A stretch of 64,000 nt of DNA from Psychrobacter sp. ANT_WB68 (GTDB lineage Bacteria > Pseudomonadota > Gammaproteobacteria > Pseudomonadales > Moraxellaceae): assembly GCF_008369115.1 (NCBI RefSeq), contig NZ_VOAZ01000001.1, positions 1,054,001-1,118,000 of the forward strand, read 5' to 3'. Position 1 is the first letter of the stretch. Each line of letters opens with the position of its first letter. Made by a program: the position numbers and the translations under genes. This document shows, one piece after another, positions 1 through 7,276 of this stretch. Below the pieces are notes generated by a model. The model was not told the DNA's origin. It saw only the letters and a program-made list of their open reading frames with translations, and searched no databases.

Positions 1-176
1 TTAGTTTCAGTTAAAGACATCAATAGCTTTTCAACGCTGTACTTTGAGTTATGGCGCGTTAGCCAAACTGTTTTATCGTACTTGGTGCCAAATAAGCCGC
101 GCTTGCTTCTACTTGCATCACATTCATAAACAACACCGTTTGGCATCGTTACTTTGCTTTCAAAAGAGCCTTTCAT
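1..176 (-). CDS. small phage protein, partial at the window edge
   Basis: Reading leftward, an ATG at 176 is preceded by a good AAGGAG ribosome site and opens a frame of 58 codons that is still open at base 1. The visible product starts MKGSFESKVTMPNG and is hydrophilic, with no signal peptide or membrane segment. It is the gene after recT in the leftward early operon, separated from it by about 140 bases in which I see nothing else. I do not recognise the family; the position suggests an accessory recombination or early phage function. The C-terminus lies outside the window. Confidence 0.6.
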   Translation of the reverse strand, partial: MKGSFESKVTMPNGVVYECDASRSKRGLFGTKYDKTVWLTRHNSKYSVEKLLMSLTET

Positions 177-315
177 GGTCACTCCTTAAAATTAGGTGTT
201 TAGGACAGTGGGCATCGTCGCCTTGGTGCGCCTGAACTCAGACACGCATTTTATGAGCCGTCACCTCACCAACTAGCTAATACCTACTGGCCTAAACGGT
301 TGACGTTATTTCTAA

Positions 316-1362
316 TTAACCTTTGGCACCAATATCTTCAGCGACAACATCCAGCGTGTCGTTTAGCATCTTGATATCGCCTTCGTCGAAGTCTTGCTTT
401 TTGTCATCTATCAAGCCGCGCATGCGCTCAACATCATCCAGTGATTCACACGCTTTGACGTGCTTCATGATATTGTCGTATTCATCAGCTAAGATAATTG
501 ACTGCTTTTGATCAGCAAGCGCTTGGCGTAGTTCGTCAACATCTTCACTCTTAATGTTGATAGCTTCATTTTCGACCATGGCTTTAATCTCTTGGCCAAT
601 AGGACCAATCTGCTTAACATCAGTGATTTGCTCAATCGTGCCTAACAGTTCGCTCGTGTCGTAATACTCAATCACTGGTGCTTCAGCGGTCGCTTGCTTT
701 GGCTTAACACGGTCAAGTAGGGCAGATGCACCAGCATTTTTAGCACTTGGCGTGATATTACGAGGCGCTTCATTACCGCGGTCAGCCAGTTCATCAGGTG
801 TGTAAACACCCATGATTACGTCAGGGAAGTGCAAACGAGAGAATCGCTTGGCTGCTAGATATGCAAGCTGTTGGCGTGGGTCAGCAGCCCATAGCGGTGA
901 GTTTCGGACAGTACCAACTTGCGCCATGGTTAAGCTAAGTTCGGTCGGCTCATCATCGCCAATCACTGTTGCACGACATATCACGCCAACGTCATCTGAC
1001 TTATCTTCTTTGCTCTTAACTTTTGACCAGTCACCAAAGTATTCAAACTTGATACGGTCACTAATAGGGGCGCGGTTATTGATAACTGCGATAACGAGCT
1101 GCGCCTCATAACCCAACGTACCACTGACTAGGTGAGTCTTTTGCGCTACTGCGAATGGGTCCATGCCCCAGCGTAAAGCTTGACCGATGACCGCAAAGCA
1201 ATCGCCTTCACTGCCTTGCAAGTGTTTTGGAATAGTGCACTTACCACTAGCCATAACCTGTGCTAGGCGATAACACTTATTGAACAGATTGTCATCAAGC
1301 GTGATTTGCTGTGGTGAATATTGTTGATCTTCCATTACTGCGATTTCGTTGTGGTTGTCCAT
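316..1362 (-). CDS. recT: RecT-family single-strand DNA annealing protein
   Basis: A 348-residue protein of the phage RecT family, which coats single-stranded DNA and anneals complementary strands during phage recombination. The core at about residues 25-190 has the family pattern: AQVMASGKCTIPKHL, QALRWGMDPFAVAQ, GYEAQLVIAVIN, and the late LAYLAAKRFSRLHFPDVIMGVY block. The C-terminal third (about 230-340) is acidic and variable, as is usual. It lies just downstream of a YqaJ-type exonuclease, giving the standard exonuclease plus annealase pair of a Red/RecET-like system. It is in the leftward operon controlled by the operator-bearing promoter at 3326-3354. Confidence 0.9.
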   Translation of the reverse strand: MDNHNEIAVMEDQQYSPQQITLDDNLFNKCYRLAQVMASGKCTIPKHLQGSEGDCFAVIGQALRWGMDPFAVAQKTHLVSGTLGYEAQLVIAVINNRAPISDRIKFEYFGDWSKVKSKEDKSDDVGVICRATVIGDDEPTELSLTMAQVGTVRNSPLWAADPRQQLAYLAAKRFSRLHFPDVIMGVYTPDELADRGNEAPRNITPSAKNAGASALLDRVKPKQATAEAPVIEYYDTSELLGTIEQITDVKQIGPIGQEIKAMVENEAINIKSEDVDELRQALADQKQSIILADEYDNIMKHVKACESLDDVERMRGLIDDKKQDFDEGDIKMLNDTLDVVAEDIGAKG

Positions 1363-1398
1363 GGTTTTATTCCTTATTTAGATGATTTAATAAAATTG

Positions 1399-2406
1399 TT
1401 ATTTGACTCGCATCACGCGGCTTTCGCTTTGCTTGATATATTTCTCAGCAAGCTCTGGCATATCTTTCTTCAAGCGGCTACTGTCAAAGCGGTTGCTGAC
1501 TTGGACCTTGTAAGTAGCGACCACCTCACCATCGATTGCCAAGGCTTCGTTGTCTTGTATCTGACAAATTAGGTCGGTCTGGGCGAGCTCAAGCGCGGCT
1601 TTTACTTCTTTTTCCTGCGCCTTTAATGATTCGTAATGCTCAAAAACTTTGGCAGCTTCGCTATCTGGCTCGACATCAAGCGTCGTATCAGGATTGTGGC
1701 GTGGGTACTTATCCTTGGCGTTCTGCAGCGTGGTAGCGTCAGGCTCAACACCTGCTAATACGTTATTGGTCCAGAAGCTTTCAGCTGCTTCAAACAAGTA
1801 ATCAATAAAGTCCTGGTGACGTTCAATTTTGTACTGGCGGTATTTGTTGCCACCAATCAGCACAGCCATATGACAGACTTGCGTATCAGTCACACCCATA
1901 TACCACTGAGCTTGGCACTGGTACTGGTCCGGCACTTCGTCTGATTCTTCTAAGCCCCAATTTTTACCAACGTACTCAGATGCGGTCTTAATCTCGACAA
2001 TCTGATCAGTCGTCAGCTTGCCGTCTTTAAAGCGCACATTGCCTTTGATAGCTGGATTGATAATGGCGCGGTCAATGTTAGCGATGGCCCAGCGATGTTC
2101 AGGGTGACGCATAAGGAAGTTAACGTTCTGAATCTTGAGGCCACTGCGCTTAGAGAATTCGCGTGCTACTGTGTCCTCGAGTACGGTGCCCCAATATGCA
2201 AACTCATTAGCTTCCTCATTCACTGGCTGCGTTTTAGACTGGTAGATGTCGTAAGCAGTAGCGTAGGGCGATACACCGATGATGGCTGCTATGTCACTGC
2301 CACCGATGCCGCTTTGACGTAATGTGAGCCAATCCTCACGACTTAAATCACTGGTCTTAATGGCATTGGCGTCTTGATGTTGTTCAAACTTGATTGCGAG
2401 TCCCAT
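1399..2406 (-). CDS. YqaJ-type (lambda exonuclease-like) phage recombinase nuclease
   Basis: A 335-residue protein of the YqaJ/lambda exonuclease fold, a PD-(D/E)XK nuclease that resects double-stranded ends to make substrate for the annealase. The N-terminal signature WLTLRQSGIGGSDIAAIIG at about residues 26-45 is diagnostic. YWGTVLEDTVAREF (about 71-84), IVEIKTASEYVG (the E-x-K active-site strand) and VPDQYQCQAQWYMGVT follow in family order. The C-terminal 90 residues are helical and charged. Only 36 bases separate it from recT, and it begins 3 bases after the upstream lipoprotein gene stops, so these genes form one transcription unit. Confidence 0.9.
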   Translation of the reverse strand: MGLAIKFEQHQDANAIKTSDLSREDWLTLRQSGIGGSDIAAIIGVSPYATAYDIYQSKTQPVNEEANEFAYWGTVLEDTVAREFSKRSGLKIQNVNFLMRHPEHRWAIANIDRAIINPAIKGNVRFKDGKLTTDQIVEIKTASEYVGKNWGLEESDEVPDQYQCQAQWYMGVTDTQVCHMAVLIGGNKYRQYKIERHQDFIDYLFEAAESFWTNNVLAGVEPDATTLQNAKDKYPRHNPDTTLDVEPDSEAAKVFEHYESLKAQEKEVKAALELAQTDLICQIQDNEALAIDGEVVATYKVQVSNRFDSSRLKKDMPELAEKYIKQSESRVMRVK

Positions 2407-2408
2407 GG

Positions 2409-2633
2409 TTACTTTCTCCCGTATGCTGTAGCTATAAATTGGTTGGCTTTTTTAGCCGTTTCATATTCTTCAGAGGCGTAGTAAGCGTCGTTCTTGTATT
2501 GCTGATCAGTAGCAAGCGACACTTGTAGTCTGTGCCGCGCATTGGCATTGCTATCGTTTTGAAGCTCAGTGTCTAGCGCGCAACCAGTTATTAGCATTGG
2601 CGCTAAGAGCGTGATGATTAGAATCTTATACAT
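2409..2633 (-). CDS. small lipoprotein in the phage recombination operon
   Basis: The ATG at 2633 is chosen because a GAGGTGG ribosome site precedes it and because the product then starts with a clean lipoprotein signal: MYKIL, a hydrophobic core, then the lipobox LITGC at about residues 13-17. The mature part is about 58 residues, polar and helical, ending TAYGRK. The start overlaps the end of the upstream gene by 8 bases. A lipoprotein between an exonuclease operon and small early genes is unusual; I do not recognise a family. It could act in the envelope, for example in superinfection exclusion, but that is a guess. Confidence 0.65.
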   Translation of the reverse strand: MYKILIITLLAPMLITGCALDTELQNDSNANARHRLQVSLATDQQYKNDAYYASEEYETAKKANQFIATAYGRK

Positions 2634-2778
2634 TGGCCACCTCACTAACTGACTTAAAATCAATTTGACGCTTATAGCGTTGGACAATCACACTTCGCGC
2701 TGCCATCTTGGTAACGCCTTGAATGAGTTCGCTGATATAAGAGCCGTCTATAACGTAGACTAATTCCCAAGTTTTCAT
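2626..2778 (-). CDS. 50-residue early phage protein, unknown
   Basis: The start at 2778 has the ribosome site AAGGAG 7 bases upstream and gives a product beginning MKTWELVYVIDGSYISELIQG. A longer reading frame to 2880 exists but would run back into the neighbouring gene without a ribosome site. The product is soluble and mixed alpha/beta in appearance. It overlaps the next lipoprotein gene by 8 bases, which implies translational coupling. No family recognised. Confidence 0.55.
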   Translation of the reverse strand: MKTWELVYVIDGSYISELIQGVTKMAARSVIVQRYKRQIDFKSVSEVANV

Positions 2779-2788
2779 GGCATGCTCC

Positions 2789-3154
2789 TTATGCTGCGTA
2801 GTAGCTATTGGCGGGTTTTCGGGCTTCGATGTTGCCTTCGATGAAATCTTTGATAACTTCGATAATCTGTAGCTTGTCATCAGCTGTCATCGTGTAGCTA
2901 TCAAGTGGTAACTCGTTATCATCGCTGTCCAATATCTCAATCACTTTTAGGTTGGTCACGCTGTTAACTTCTATCCAGCTATCACCTTCATAAGCCAGTT
3001 GACCGCCCCAGTATTCATTGCGTTCGCCGCATTCGTCATAATCTGCGTCGTATTTGAAGTGCACGCACTTATCATCAATAAGAATATAAGCATGCCCGTT
3101 TTTGCTTGATGCTTCGTTGTCCGCATCGTTGTCTAATCTAATAATCTGTGCCAT
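2789..3154 (-). CDS. acidic early phage protein, unknown
   Basis: A 121-residue acidic protein, first gene of the leftward early operon. It begins MAQIIRLDNDADNE and is preceded by a strong AAAGGAG ribosome site. The N-terminal half is beta-rich (HAYILIDDKCVHFKYD) and the C-terminal half has a helix near DKLQIIEVIKDFIEGN. There is no signal peptide. Early acidic proteins of this size in other phages include host-nuclease inhibitors, but I see no motif that supports such a call here. Confidence 0.65.
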   Translation of the reverse strand: MAQIIRLDNDADNEASSKNGHAYILIDDKCVHFKYDADYDECGERNEYWGGQLAYEGDSWIEVNSVTNLKVIEILDSDDNELPLDSYTMTADDKLQIIEVIKDFIEGNIEARKPANSYYAA

Positions 3155-3177
3155 AATCAGTTCGCTCCTTTGTGAGT

Positions 3178-3218
3178 AAAGCCCTGTTTGTCTTTGGTCG
3201 GATTGCAGGGCTTTTTTT
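3178..3218 (+). terminator. intrinsic terminator in the leftward leader, oriented rightward
   Basis: Perfect 9-bp arms AAAGCCCTG / CAGGGCTTT (3178-3186 and 3206-3214) are followed by seven T. In the rightward sense it is a standard terminator; read leftward the hairpin sits in the untranslated leader of the early operon with only a short T tract. It is followed by the element TAAAATTTGG (3225-3234) that recurs after other prophage terminators. Confidence 0.7.
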
Positions 3219-3325
3219 ATTGTCTAAAATTTGGTACTACTGCTAATCCAGTAGTTGTTTAATCCCAAGTTGTTAAATAGTTTTAGTGATTTCTCACAAG
3301 GCTATTACTGCCGGCTGATGTGTAT

Positions 3326-3354
3326 AAGGTAACTTAACTTACCTTAAGTGTCAA
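3326..3354 (-). promoter_or_regulatory. leftward early promoter (PL-like)
   Basis: On the minus strand a perfect -35 TTGACA lies at 3354-3349. After a 17-base spacer comes a weak -10 TACCTT (3331-3326). The spacer is mostly occupied by the operator GTAAC-TTAA-CTTAC, so a bound repressor would block polymerase. It would drive the recombination operon from 3154 leftward. Confidence 0.6.
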
Positions 3355-3376
3355 TAAGGAAAGTAAGAAAACTTAC
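3329..3376. promoter_or_regulatory. left operator sites (OL-like)
   Basis: Two 14-bp sites are visible: GTAAC-TTAA-CTTAC at 3329-3342 and GTAAG-AAAA-CTTAC at 3363-3376. The second has perfect 5-bp inverted arms around a 4-base centre. The first is identical to a site at 8565-8578 in the repressor/Cro intergenic region, so both regions are probably bound by the same repressor. Confidence 0.7.
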
Positions 3377-3393
3377 CTTAATTTTTGTAAGCA

Positions 3394-3418
3394 CAAAAAA
3401 ACCCACTCAAGGCGGGTT
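3394..3418 (-). terminator. leftward intrinsic terminator
   Basis: Read leftward, a hairpin with AACCCGCC and GTGGGTT arms is followed by seven T. It would stop transcripts leaving the immunity region before they enter the early leftward promoter. The stretch 3155-3595 otherwise holds only the hairpin, the promoter and the operators described separately. Confidence 0.6.
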
Positions 3419-3595
3419 AGGTGTATAGTTCAGCGTGCAACTTATGTTGAATAGAATAAGAAAATGCTTGGGGATGTTGTATTAATTAAGGTTATACGCT
3501 TTATGCGGATATATGGACGATAGCTGATGTTAAAGCACATTAATAAGAGCCAACATCAATTATTAAAATAAACGTTTGAAAGTCAAGGTATAGAC

Positions 3596-3847
3596 ATGGG
3601 TTTTGAATTAACAGGTAGTGATTTAACTCGAGCAATGCTTGAACGTGGCGATGAACAGGTTTGGTGCGCTGTAAGCAATGAGAGTGAACAGGACGTTATA
3701 AATACTATTAAAAATATCGATATCAACTTCATGATGCACATCGTTGCTTTTGAAGATGAATGTTTCCTTTGCGAAGAGGGCGGCACTTGGAAATATGCTG
3801 TACCAATTAAAAAGGCTGAACTTAGCCAAAATGAGGTAGGATTGTAG
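3596..3847 (+). CDS. small cargo protein, paralogue A
   Basis: An 83-residue soluble protein with an AAGG ribosome site. Its core GSDLTRAMLERGDEQVWCAV, then HIVAFEDECFLC and WKYAVPIKKAEL, matches the protein encoded at 4086-4331 block by block, so the two arose by duplication. The shared pattern is a helix, a WCAV strand, a H-I-V-[AS]-F-E strand and a final AVPIK strand. It lies between the left operators and the repressor, transcribed against the repressor. I do not recognise the family. Confidence 0.65.
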   Translation: MGFELTGSDLTRAMLERGDEQVWCAVSNESEQDVINTIKNIDINFMMHIVAFEDECFLCEEGGTWKYAVPIKKAELSQNEVGL

Positions 3848-3948
3848 ATAGGTGATGCCTTAGTCAATTCGCACCCTAGTTGTATGATTTGATTATTTTG
3901 AATCAAGAGAGTTGTTACTTTAAATGCAAGGTAACAGCTTCCTATATA

Positions 3949-3977
3949 TTCATTTATGCAAATGTATAGTGTATAAT
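3949..3977 (+). promoter_or_regulatory. possible promoter for cargo paralogue B
   Basis: A perfect -10 TATAAT at 3972-3977 has a weak TTCATT at -35 spacing of 17 bases. It stands about 100 bases before the second small paralogue and is the clearest promoter-like site for the rightward cargo genes. Confidence 0.35.
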
Positions 3978-4085
3978 GTTATGAAAATTGCGTTTGCTAA
4001 GTTACCTTAACTGAGATATAAAAGAACTTCTGTCCAGTTTTGTTATTTAGATTAATAATCACAGGGATGGTTGGGAGGTAACAGG

Positions 4086-4331
4086 ATGATTAAGGAAGTT
4101 AGAGGTAGCGAGTTAACTCGAGCAATGCTTGAAGACGGCCATGACGAGATATGGTGTGCTGTAGACGATAGTTGCGATAAAGAGGCTATGACGAACCTAG
4201 ATAATAATGATTTCACAGCCCATATTGTATCGTTTGAAAACGGCATGTTTCATTGTACAGGTGGCATGGCTTGGTTGTGTGCGGTACCAATCAAATTAGT
4301 TGCACTAACACGGGCTAATGAAGGAATCTAA
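4086..4331 (+). CDS. small cargo protein, paralogue B
   Basis: An 81-residue protein. The ATG at 4086 follows GGGAGG by 7 bases and is preferred to upstream alternatives. The sequence GSELTRAMLEDGHDEIWCAV, HIVSFENGMFHC and LCAVPIKLVAL aligns without large gaps to the neighbour at 3596-3847. A TATAAT box lies upstream, so each copy may have its own promoter. No signal peptide or known motif. A duplicated pair in prophage cargo suggests diversification against variable targets, but that is inference. Confidence 0.65.
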   Translation: MIKEVRGSELTRAMLEDGHDEIWCAVDDSCDKEAMTNLDNNDFTAHIVSFENGMFHCTGGMAWLCAVPIKLVALTRANEGI

Positions 4332-4425
4332 TAGGCAGTAAACATAAGTTAAATTGTTGTTGAGAGAAGTGATTTAGGGTGCTATGGTTCGAATTTATAT
4401 TATTCGATTATTAAGGTAGCAGCCT

Positions 4426-4599
4426 ATGAAAATGTGGTCAGCACTTCTTATCTCTATGTTTATGATGGCACCAGTCGTACAGGCGAATGCTCAGAATACA
4501 CCTTGCTCTAAAAGCATGGGCGGTGTATCGCATTGCCAGAATGGTAAGTTTGTTTGTAATAACGGTAAGATTAGCCAGTCTAAGAAAGTTTGTAGTTAG
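4426..4599 (+). CDS. 57-residue secreted cysteine-containing protein
   Basis: A short gene with a clear signal peptide: MKMWSALLISMFMMAPVVQA, then a mature part of about 37 residues with four cysteines. The pattern is C-x4-GG-x2-HC-x3-KFVCNNG-x5-KKVC. Small periplasmic proteins ending in a CNDGS..SKKVC-type motif are common in Moraxellaceae, from memory; none has a function I can state. The four cysteines probably form two disulfides. A strong terminator follows at 4626-4650. Confidence 0.7.
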   Translation: MKMWSALLISMFMMAPVVQANAQNTPCSKSMGGVSHCQNGKFVCNNGKISQSKKVCS

Positions 4600-4625
4600 G
4601 CTATGGTTTATGAATGAGCACCAAG

Positions 4626-4650
4626 AACCCACTATAGTAGTGGGTTTTTT
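4626..4650 (+). terminator. intrinsic terminator
   Basis: Nine-base arms AACCCACTA / TAGTGGGTT with a 3-base loop and six T. It ends the rightward cargo transcript. Confidence 0.85.
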
Positions 4651-4698
4651 ATTGTCTGGAATATTGCTCAATACACAGGCTTAAAATAGACTGCTAGC

Positions 4699-4779
4699 CT
4701 AAATAATTATGATCATAGTGGCAGTAGTTAAAGCAATGACTATGGCAGCCGCTATTAAGAAGTACTTCAACTGAGGCAT
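4699..4779 (-). CDS. possible 26-residue membrane microprotein
   Basis: Leftward, an AGGA ribosome site 7 bases before an ATG at 4779 opens 26 codons: MPQLKYF followed by one hydrophobic stretch of about 18 residues ending in four isoleucines, then a stop. The size and layout resemble small single-pass membrane toxins or regulators, but there is no sequence family to support this and the ORF could be chance. It lies alone between two terminators. Confidence 0.3.
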   Translation of the reverse strand: MPQLKYFLIAAAIVIALTTATMIIII

Positions 4780-4900
4780 ATTTAATTCCTAGTGATTAGT
4801 CTACGGATTCTATACCTATTTATTAAAAACGTTATGTGACTTTATGGACTATACAGTGAGATATTATTTTTAGCTAGTTGGGTGAAAGGGTAGGCGACAA

Positions 4901-4924
4901 AAAACCCACTGTGAGGTGGGTTCT
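4901..4924 (-). terminator. leftward terminator after the immunity-region operon
   Basis: Arms AACCCAC and GTGGGTT with a short loop, followed leftward by six T. It is placed 27 bases after the stop of the 304-residue membrane protein and ends the leftward run of genes that begins at the repressor. Confidence 0.8.
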
Positions 4925-4950
4925 GACATTAAGGCTGAGATTAATCTTAC

Positions 4951-5865
4951 TTAGTTTCTAACCTCATTTATGGTTACAAACTTGGTTTCATATTTATTGA
5001 CATTAGCATTATAGACCTCATGCACCGTAATGCTCGCATTAACCTTTCTTTTGCCATGTAAATTTTTAGGATCAACATTTTCATCAAGAACAAATCTAAC
5101 CCTATTATTAAACAGATCTGGCACTAAGCCACCCCAACCTTTTTTCCCACTATCCTCATCACTAGCTGAGATATAAATATCTATACTGTCATAGGTTTTG
5201 TCTTGCTCGTTTGGTGGAATGAATGACATGTCAGCAGGCAATGATTCAATTGCTTCACTGCTCATCGTCAGACTAACAGGAATCCCTTGCACCTCCATCA
5301 TACTCCCCGGTGTTACTGAGGCGGGTTTTAATGCATCGATGGTATCTTTTACCACCTGTTTATTATCTTTATTTTTTTCAATAAATTCCTGTACCTTTTC
5401 TGCAGGAATATTAATATCTCCAGCTGCCTGAATAACAACAGAGTTATGAGCTTCTATAGCAGGTGCAGCAACTGCATCAGGCGTAGAGGCATTATATGCA
5501 GATATTATACCTGCACTCAGTAATGCCCCAACCGCCACAGCGACAGCAGTTCTCATTTTCTCATTATCTCCAAGGACGTTCTCGACCAATTGGCGGAACT
5601 GCTCTTCATTTTCCTCACCTACGACATATTTTACTAAAAAATCAACCACCCAACTGCCATCTACTATCTCTTCAACATAAACAGTGGTAGCAGTGATATG
5701 CAATCCATCATACACGCTCTCTAAGAACTTTCCTGACCTTTTTATCAGTCTTTCATGCGCTCTTAGAGAATCGATAACGATATTAACAGGTACTGGATTT
5801 TCTACTGTAAAGCGAACTCTATAAGATGTAAAAAACTCTCTATTATTCTCAATTAAATCAGTCAT
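4951..5865 (-). CDS. cargo protein with one central membrane segment, unknown
   Basis: A 304-residue protein with three parts. An N-terminal soluble domain (about 1-100) begins MTDLIENNREFFTSYRVRFT. One hydrophobic segment follows at about 106-124 (TAVAVAVGALLSAGIISA). The C-terminal soluble region (about 135-304) has HNSVVIQAAGDINIP, a charged helix VQEFIEKNKDNKQVV, and a beta-rich tail with a KKGWGGLVPDLFNNRVRF block. There is no N-terminal signal peptide, so the N-domain is probably cytoplasmic and the C-domain exported, or the reverse. It is the last gene of the leftward series from the repressor. A membrane protein here parallels lambda RexB by position only; the family is unknown to me. 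Confidence 0.75.
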   Translation of the reverse strand: MTDLIENNREFFTSYRVRFTVENPVPVNIVIDSLRAHERLIKRSGKFLESVYDGLHITATTVYVEEIVDGSWVVDFLVKYVVGEENEEQFRQLVENVLGDNEKMRTAVAVAVGALLSAGIISAYNASTPDAVAAPAIEAHNSVVIQAAGDINIPAEKVQEFIEKNKDNKQVVKDTIDALKPASVTPGSMMEVQGIPVSLTMSSEAIESLPADMSFIPPNEQDKTYDSIDIYISASDEDSGKKGWGGLVPDLFNNRVRFVLDENVDPKNLHGKRKVNASITVHEVYNANVNKYETKFVTINEVRN

Positions 5866-5954
5866 TCATACCTCACAAAAAAAGCCAAAAGAATATGAGA
5901 CATTAAGGAATGACTCATTTTATAAACACTTAAAAATAAATATTTAACTTAAAT

Positions 5955-6030
5955 CTAATCCCAATTCAAAGCCTCACACGCTCTCAACCCAATCTCTCTA
6001 GCTTCGCTTAAGCCGACAATCCGTTGGTAC
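5955..6030 (-). pseudogene. remnant: detached C-terminus of a DUF2511-like gene
   Basis: Just downstream of the gene ending at 6037, about 25 open codons without a start read YQRIVGLSEAREIGLRACE, then ALNWD and a stop. This matches the C-terminal LSEAREVGLRVCDE of the intact lipoprotein at 6590-7018. It is the 3' end of a second copy of that gene whose body is gone. Confidence 0.55.
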
Positions 6031-6036
6031 TGAACA

Positions 6037-6555
6037 CTATTCATCATAAATATATTTTTGTAGATACTCTTCATAACTTTCAGTGCTATCAATCTCTTTC
6101 AGTACTATTGCACCACAAGCTGTTTCGACGTTATTACCAGCCAGAGTTTCAGGAAACGCATAAGAGAAGTCAGACTCTGATAGCGTTCCTTTAGGTGATT
6201 GCCAGCTCTCCATTACCTCATCTTTAAACCCATAAACTATACGAGCCTTAACAAAATAATTTTGGTCTTCACATGATATAAACCATTGTTCTTTTGAATA
6301 GTAAAAACCTTTCTTTCTTAATGGGTTCCTGTTGATATATGTTGACTGAAATATAGCTGAAATATATTTTGGTTTTTCTTTTGCGCTTCTAAAACTACTA
6401 GCGCCTCCATAGACCGTAATATTCTGTCTTTTGACAGAATCATAATCCAAGAAAATCTGAACTTCTTTGTCAGCAGTCTTGCCTAAATCAACCCAGTCAA
6501 CAGAACTAGCAGCTGTTGATGCCAGAATAACTCCAAATATCAAAGCTCTCTTCAT
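6037..6555 (-). CDS. exported protein resembling surface-adhesin E
   Basis: A 172-residue exported protein with a ribosome site AAGGATG before its ATG. The signal peptide covers about residues 1-16 (MKRALIFGVILASTAA). The mature start WVDLGKTADKEVQIFLDYDSV and the following VTVYGG, KYISAIFQSTYI and YYSKEQWFISCE strands follow the layout of the Adhesin_E (protein E-like) family. The two cysteines, near 95 and 142, probably pair. Members are periplasmic or surface small beta proteins. A shorter relative lies at 7277-7726. Family assignment is by eye and moderate. Confidence 0.65.
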   Translation of the reverse strand: MKRALIFGVILASTAASSVDWVDLGKTADKEVQIFLDYDSVKRQNITVYGGASSFRSAKEKPKYISAIFQSTYINRNPLRKKGFYYSKEQWFISCEDQNYFVKARIVYGFKDEVMESWQSPKGTLSESDFSYAFPETLAGNNVETACGAIVLKEIDSTESYEEYLQKYIYDE

Positions 6556-6589
6556 AATTGCATCCTTGTGTTAATCGCAATCCAGTGCC

Positions 6590-7018
6590 TCACATACCCT
6601 CAATCTTATCCATCTGCTCATCACACACCCGCAGCCCAACCTCTCTAGCCTCACTCAAATCAGCACCTTTCTTGACGCTATAAGGCACGTTTGGTGTCAT
6701 GCCACCATGCTTTACAGCTTCTGCAGCTGCTTTGTTAAGTGGCGTACCGACATAAGATTCATCGGTAAAACCAATAGGATAGAAATATATAGCAGGTCCA
6801 TACTCTGGGTGAATAACGCATGAAATCTCGCCCGATACGGTAAACGGGTAGGCCGTATAGTATTTGCCATACCAATCACTTTCATTCACTGTCACAAAGT
6901 CAGAGCTATGATTATCCTCTTGCACGGGTGCGCATGCAGCTATAGAGAGAGCTGCTAGGCTAATTAACCACCTGGGCAAATTGATTAGTATGGCGCTTTG
7001 ATGTCTAGTAAAATACAA
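6590..7018 (-). CDS. DUF2511-like lipoprotein with an altered C-terminus
   Basis: A 142-residue protein apparently starting at TTG (7018); no ATG fits the signal. The hydrophobic core is followed by the lipobox SIAAC near residue 29. The mature region SDWYGKYYTAYPFTVSGEIS, then CVIHPEYG and GTPLNKAAAEA, resembles DUF2511 (YebY-like) proteins of unknown function. After GLRVCDEQMDKIEGM it stops, but another frame across 6571-6597 reads V-C-E-A-L-D-C-D-stop, matching the tails at 5955 and 7743. A small insertion or recombination seems to have shifted the original ending out of frame. Confidence 0.65.
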   Translation of the reverse strand: MYFTRHQSAILINLPRWLISLAALSIAACAPVQEDNHSSDFVTVNESDWYGKYYTAYPFTVSGEISCVIHPEYGPAIYFYPIGFTDESYVGTPLNKAAAEAVKHGGMTPNVPYSVKKGADLSEAREVGLRVCDEQMDKIEGM

Positions 7019-7024
7019 AATTTA

Positions 7025-7246
7025 TCACTCATCCCATAGATTGCCATACATTCCACAGTTTCTTTCTATCGCATTCATAGTTTCTTCTGTTTCATATTCG
7101 CCAGCACGCCAAGCATCTACGCTAACTTGAATGTATGAACGACAGTTACTCGGCAAACCTGAGTCGCCGTATTTAGGCTCACTATTAGGATTGCTGCTAC
7201 AAGATAAAATAGGCAGTACTGCGATAACCATAAGTATTTTCTTCAT
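7025..7246 (-). CDS. small lipoprotein, unknown
   Basis: A 73-residue lipoprotein: MKKILMVIAVLPILSC with the cysteine at 16. The mature part has two more cysteines (NCRSYI and RNCGMYG) and ends GNLWDE. The ribosome site is weak. The mature part is short and acidic, and I see no family. It sits 6 bases before the next lipoprotein gene, so the two are probably co-translated. Confidence 0.7.
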   Translation of the reverse strand: MKKILMVIAVLPILSCSSNPNSEPKYGDSGLPSNCRSYIQVSVDAWRAGEYETEETMNAIERNCGMYGNLWDE

Positions 7247-7276
7247 AAAACTATCTCTCTAGACGTTTTGTAAATA

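Noticed and set aside
44-235. 63-residue rightward frame at the left edge
   Set aside because: It is antisense to the partial leftward gene at 1-176, which has a strong ribosome site and fits the operon.
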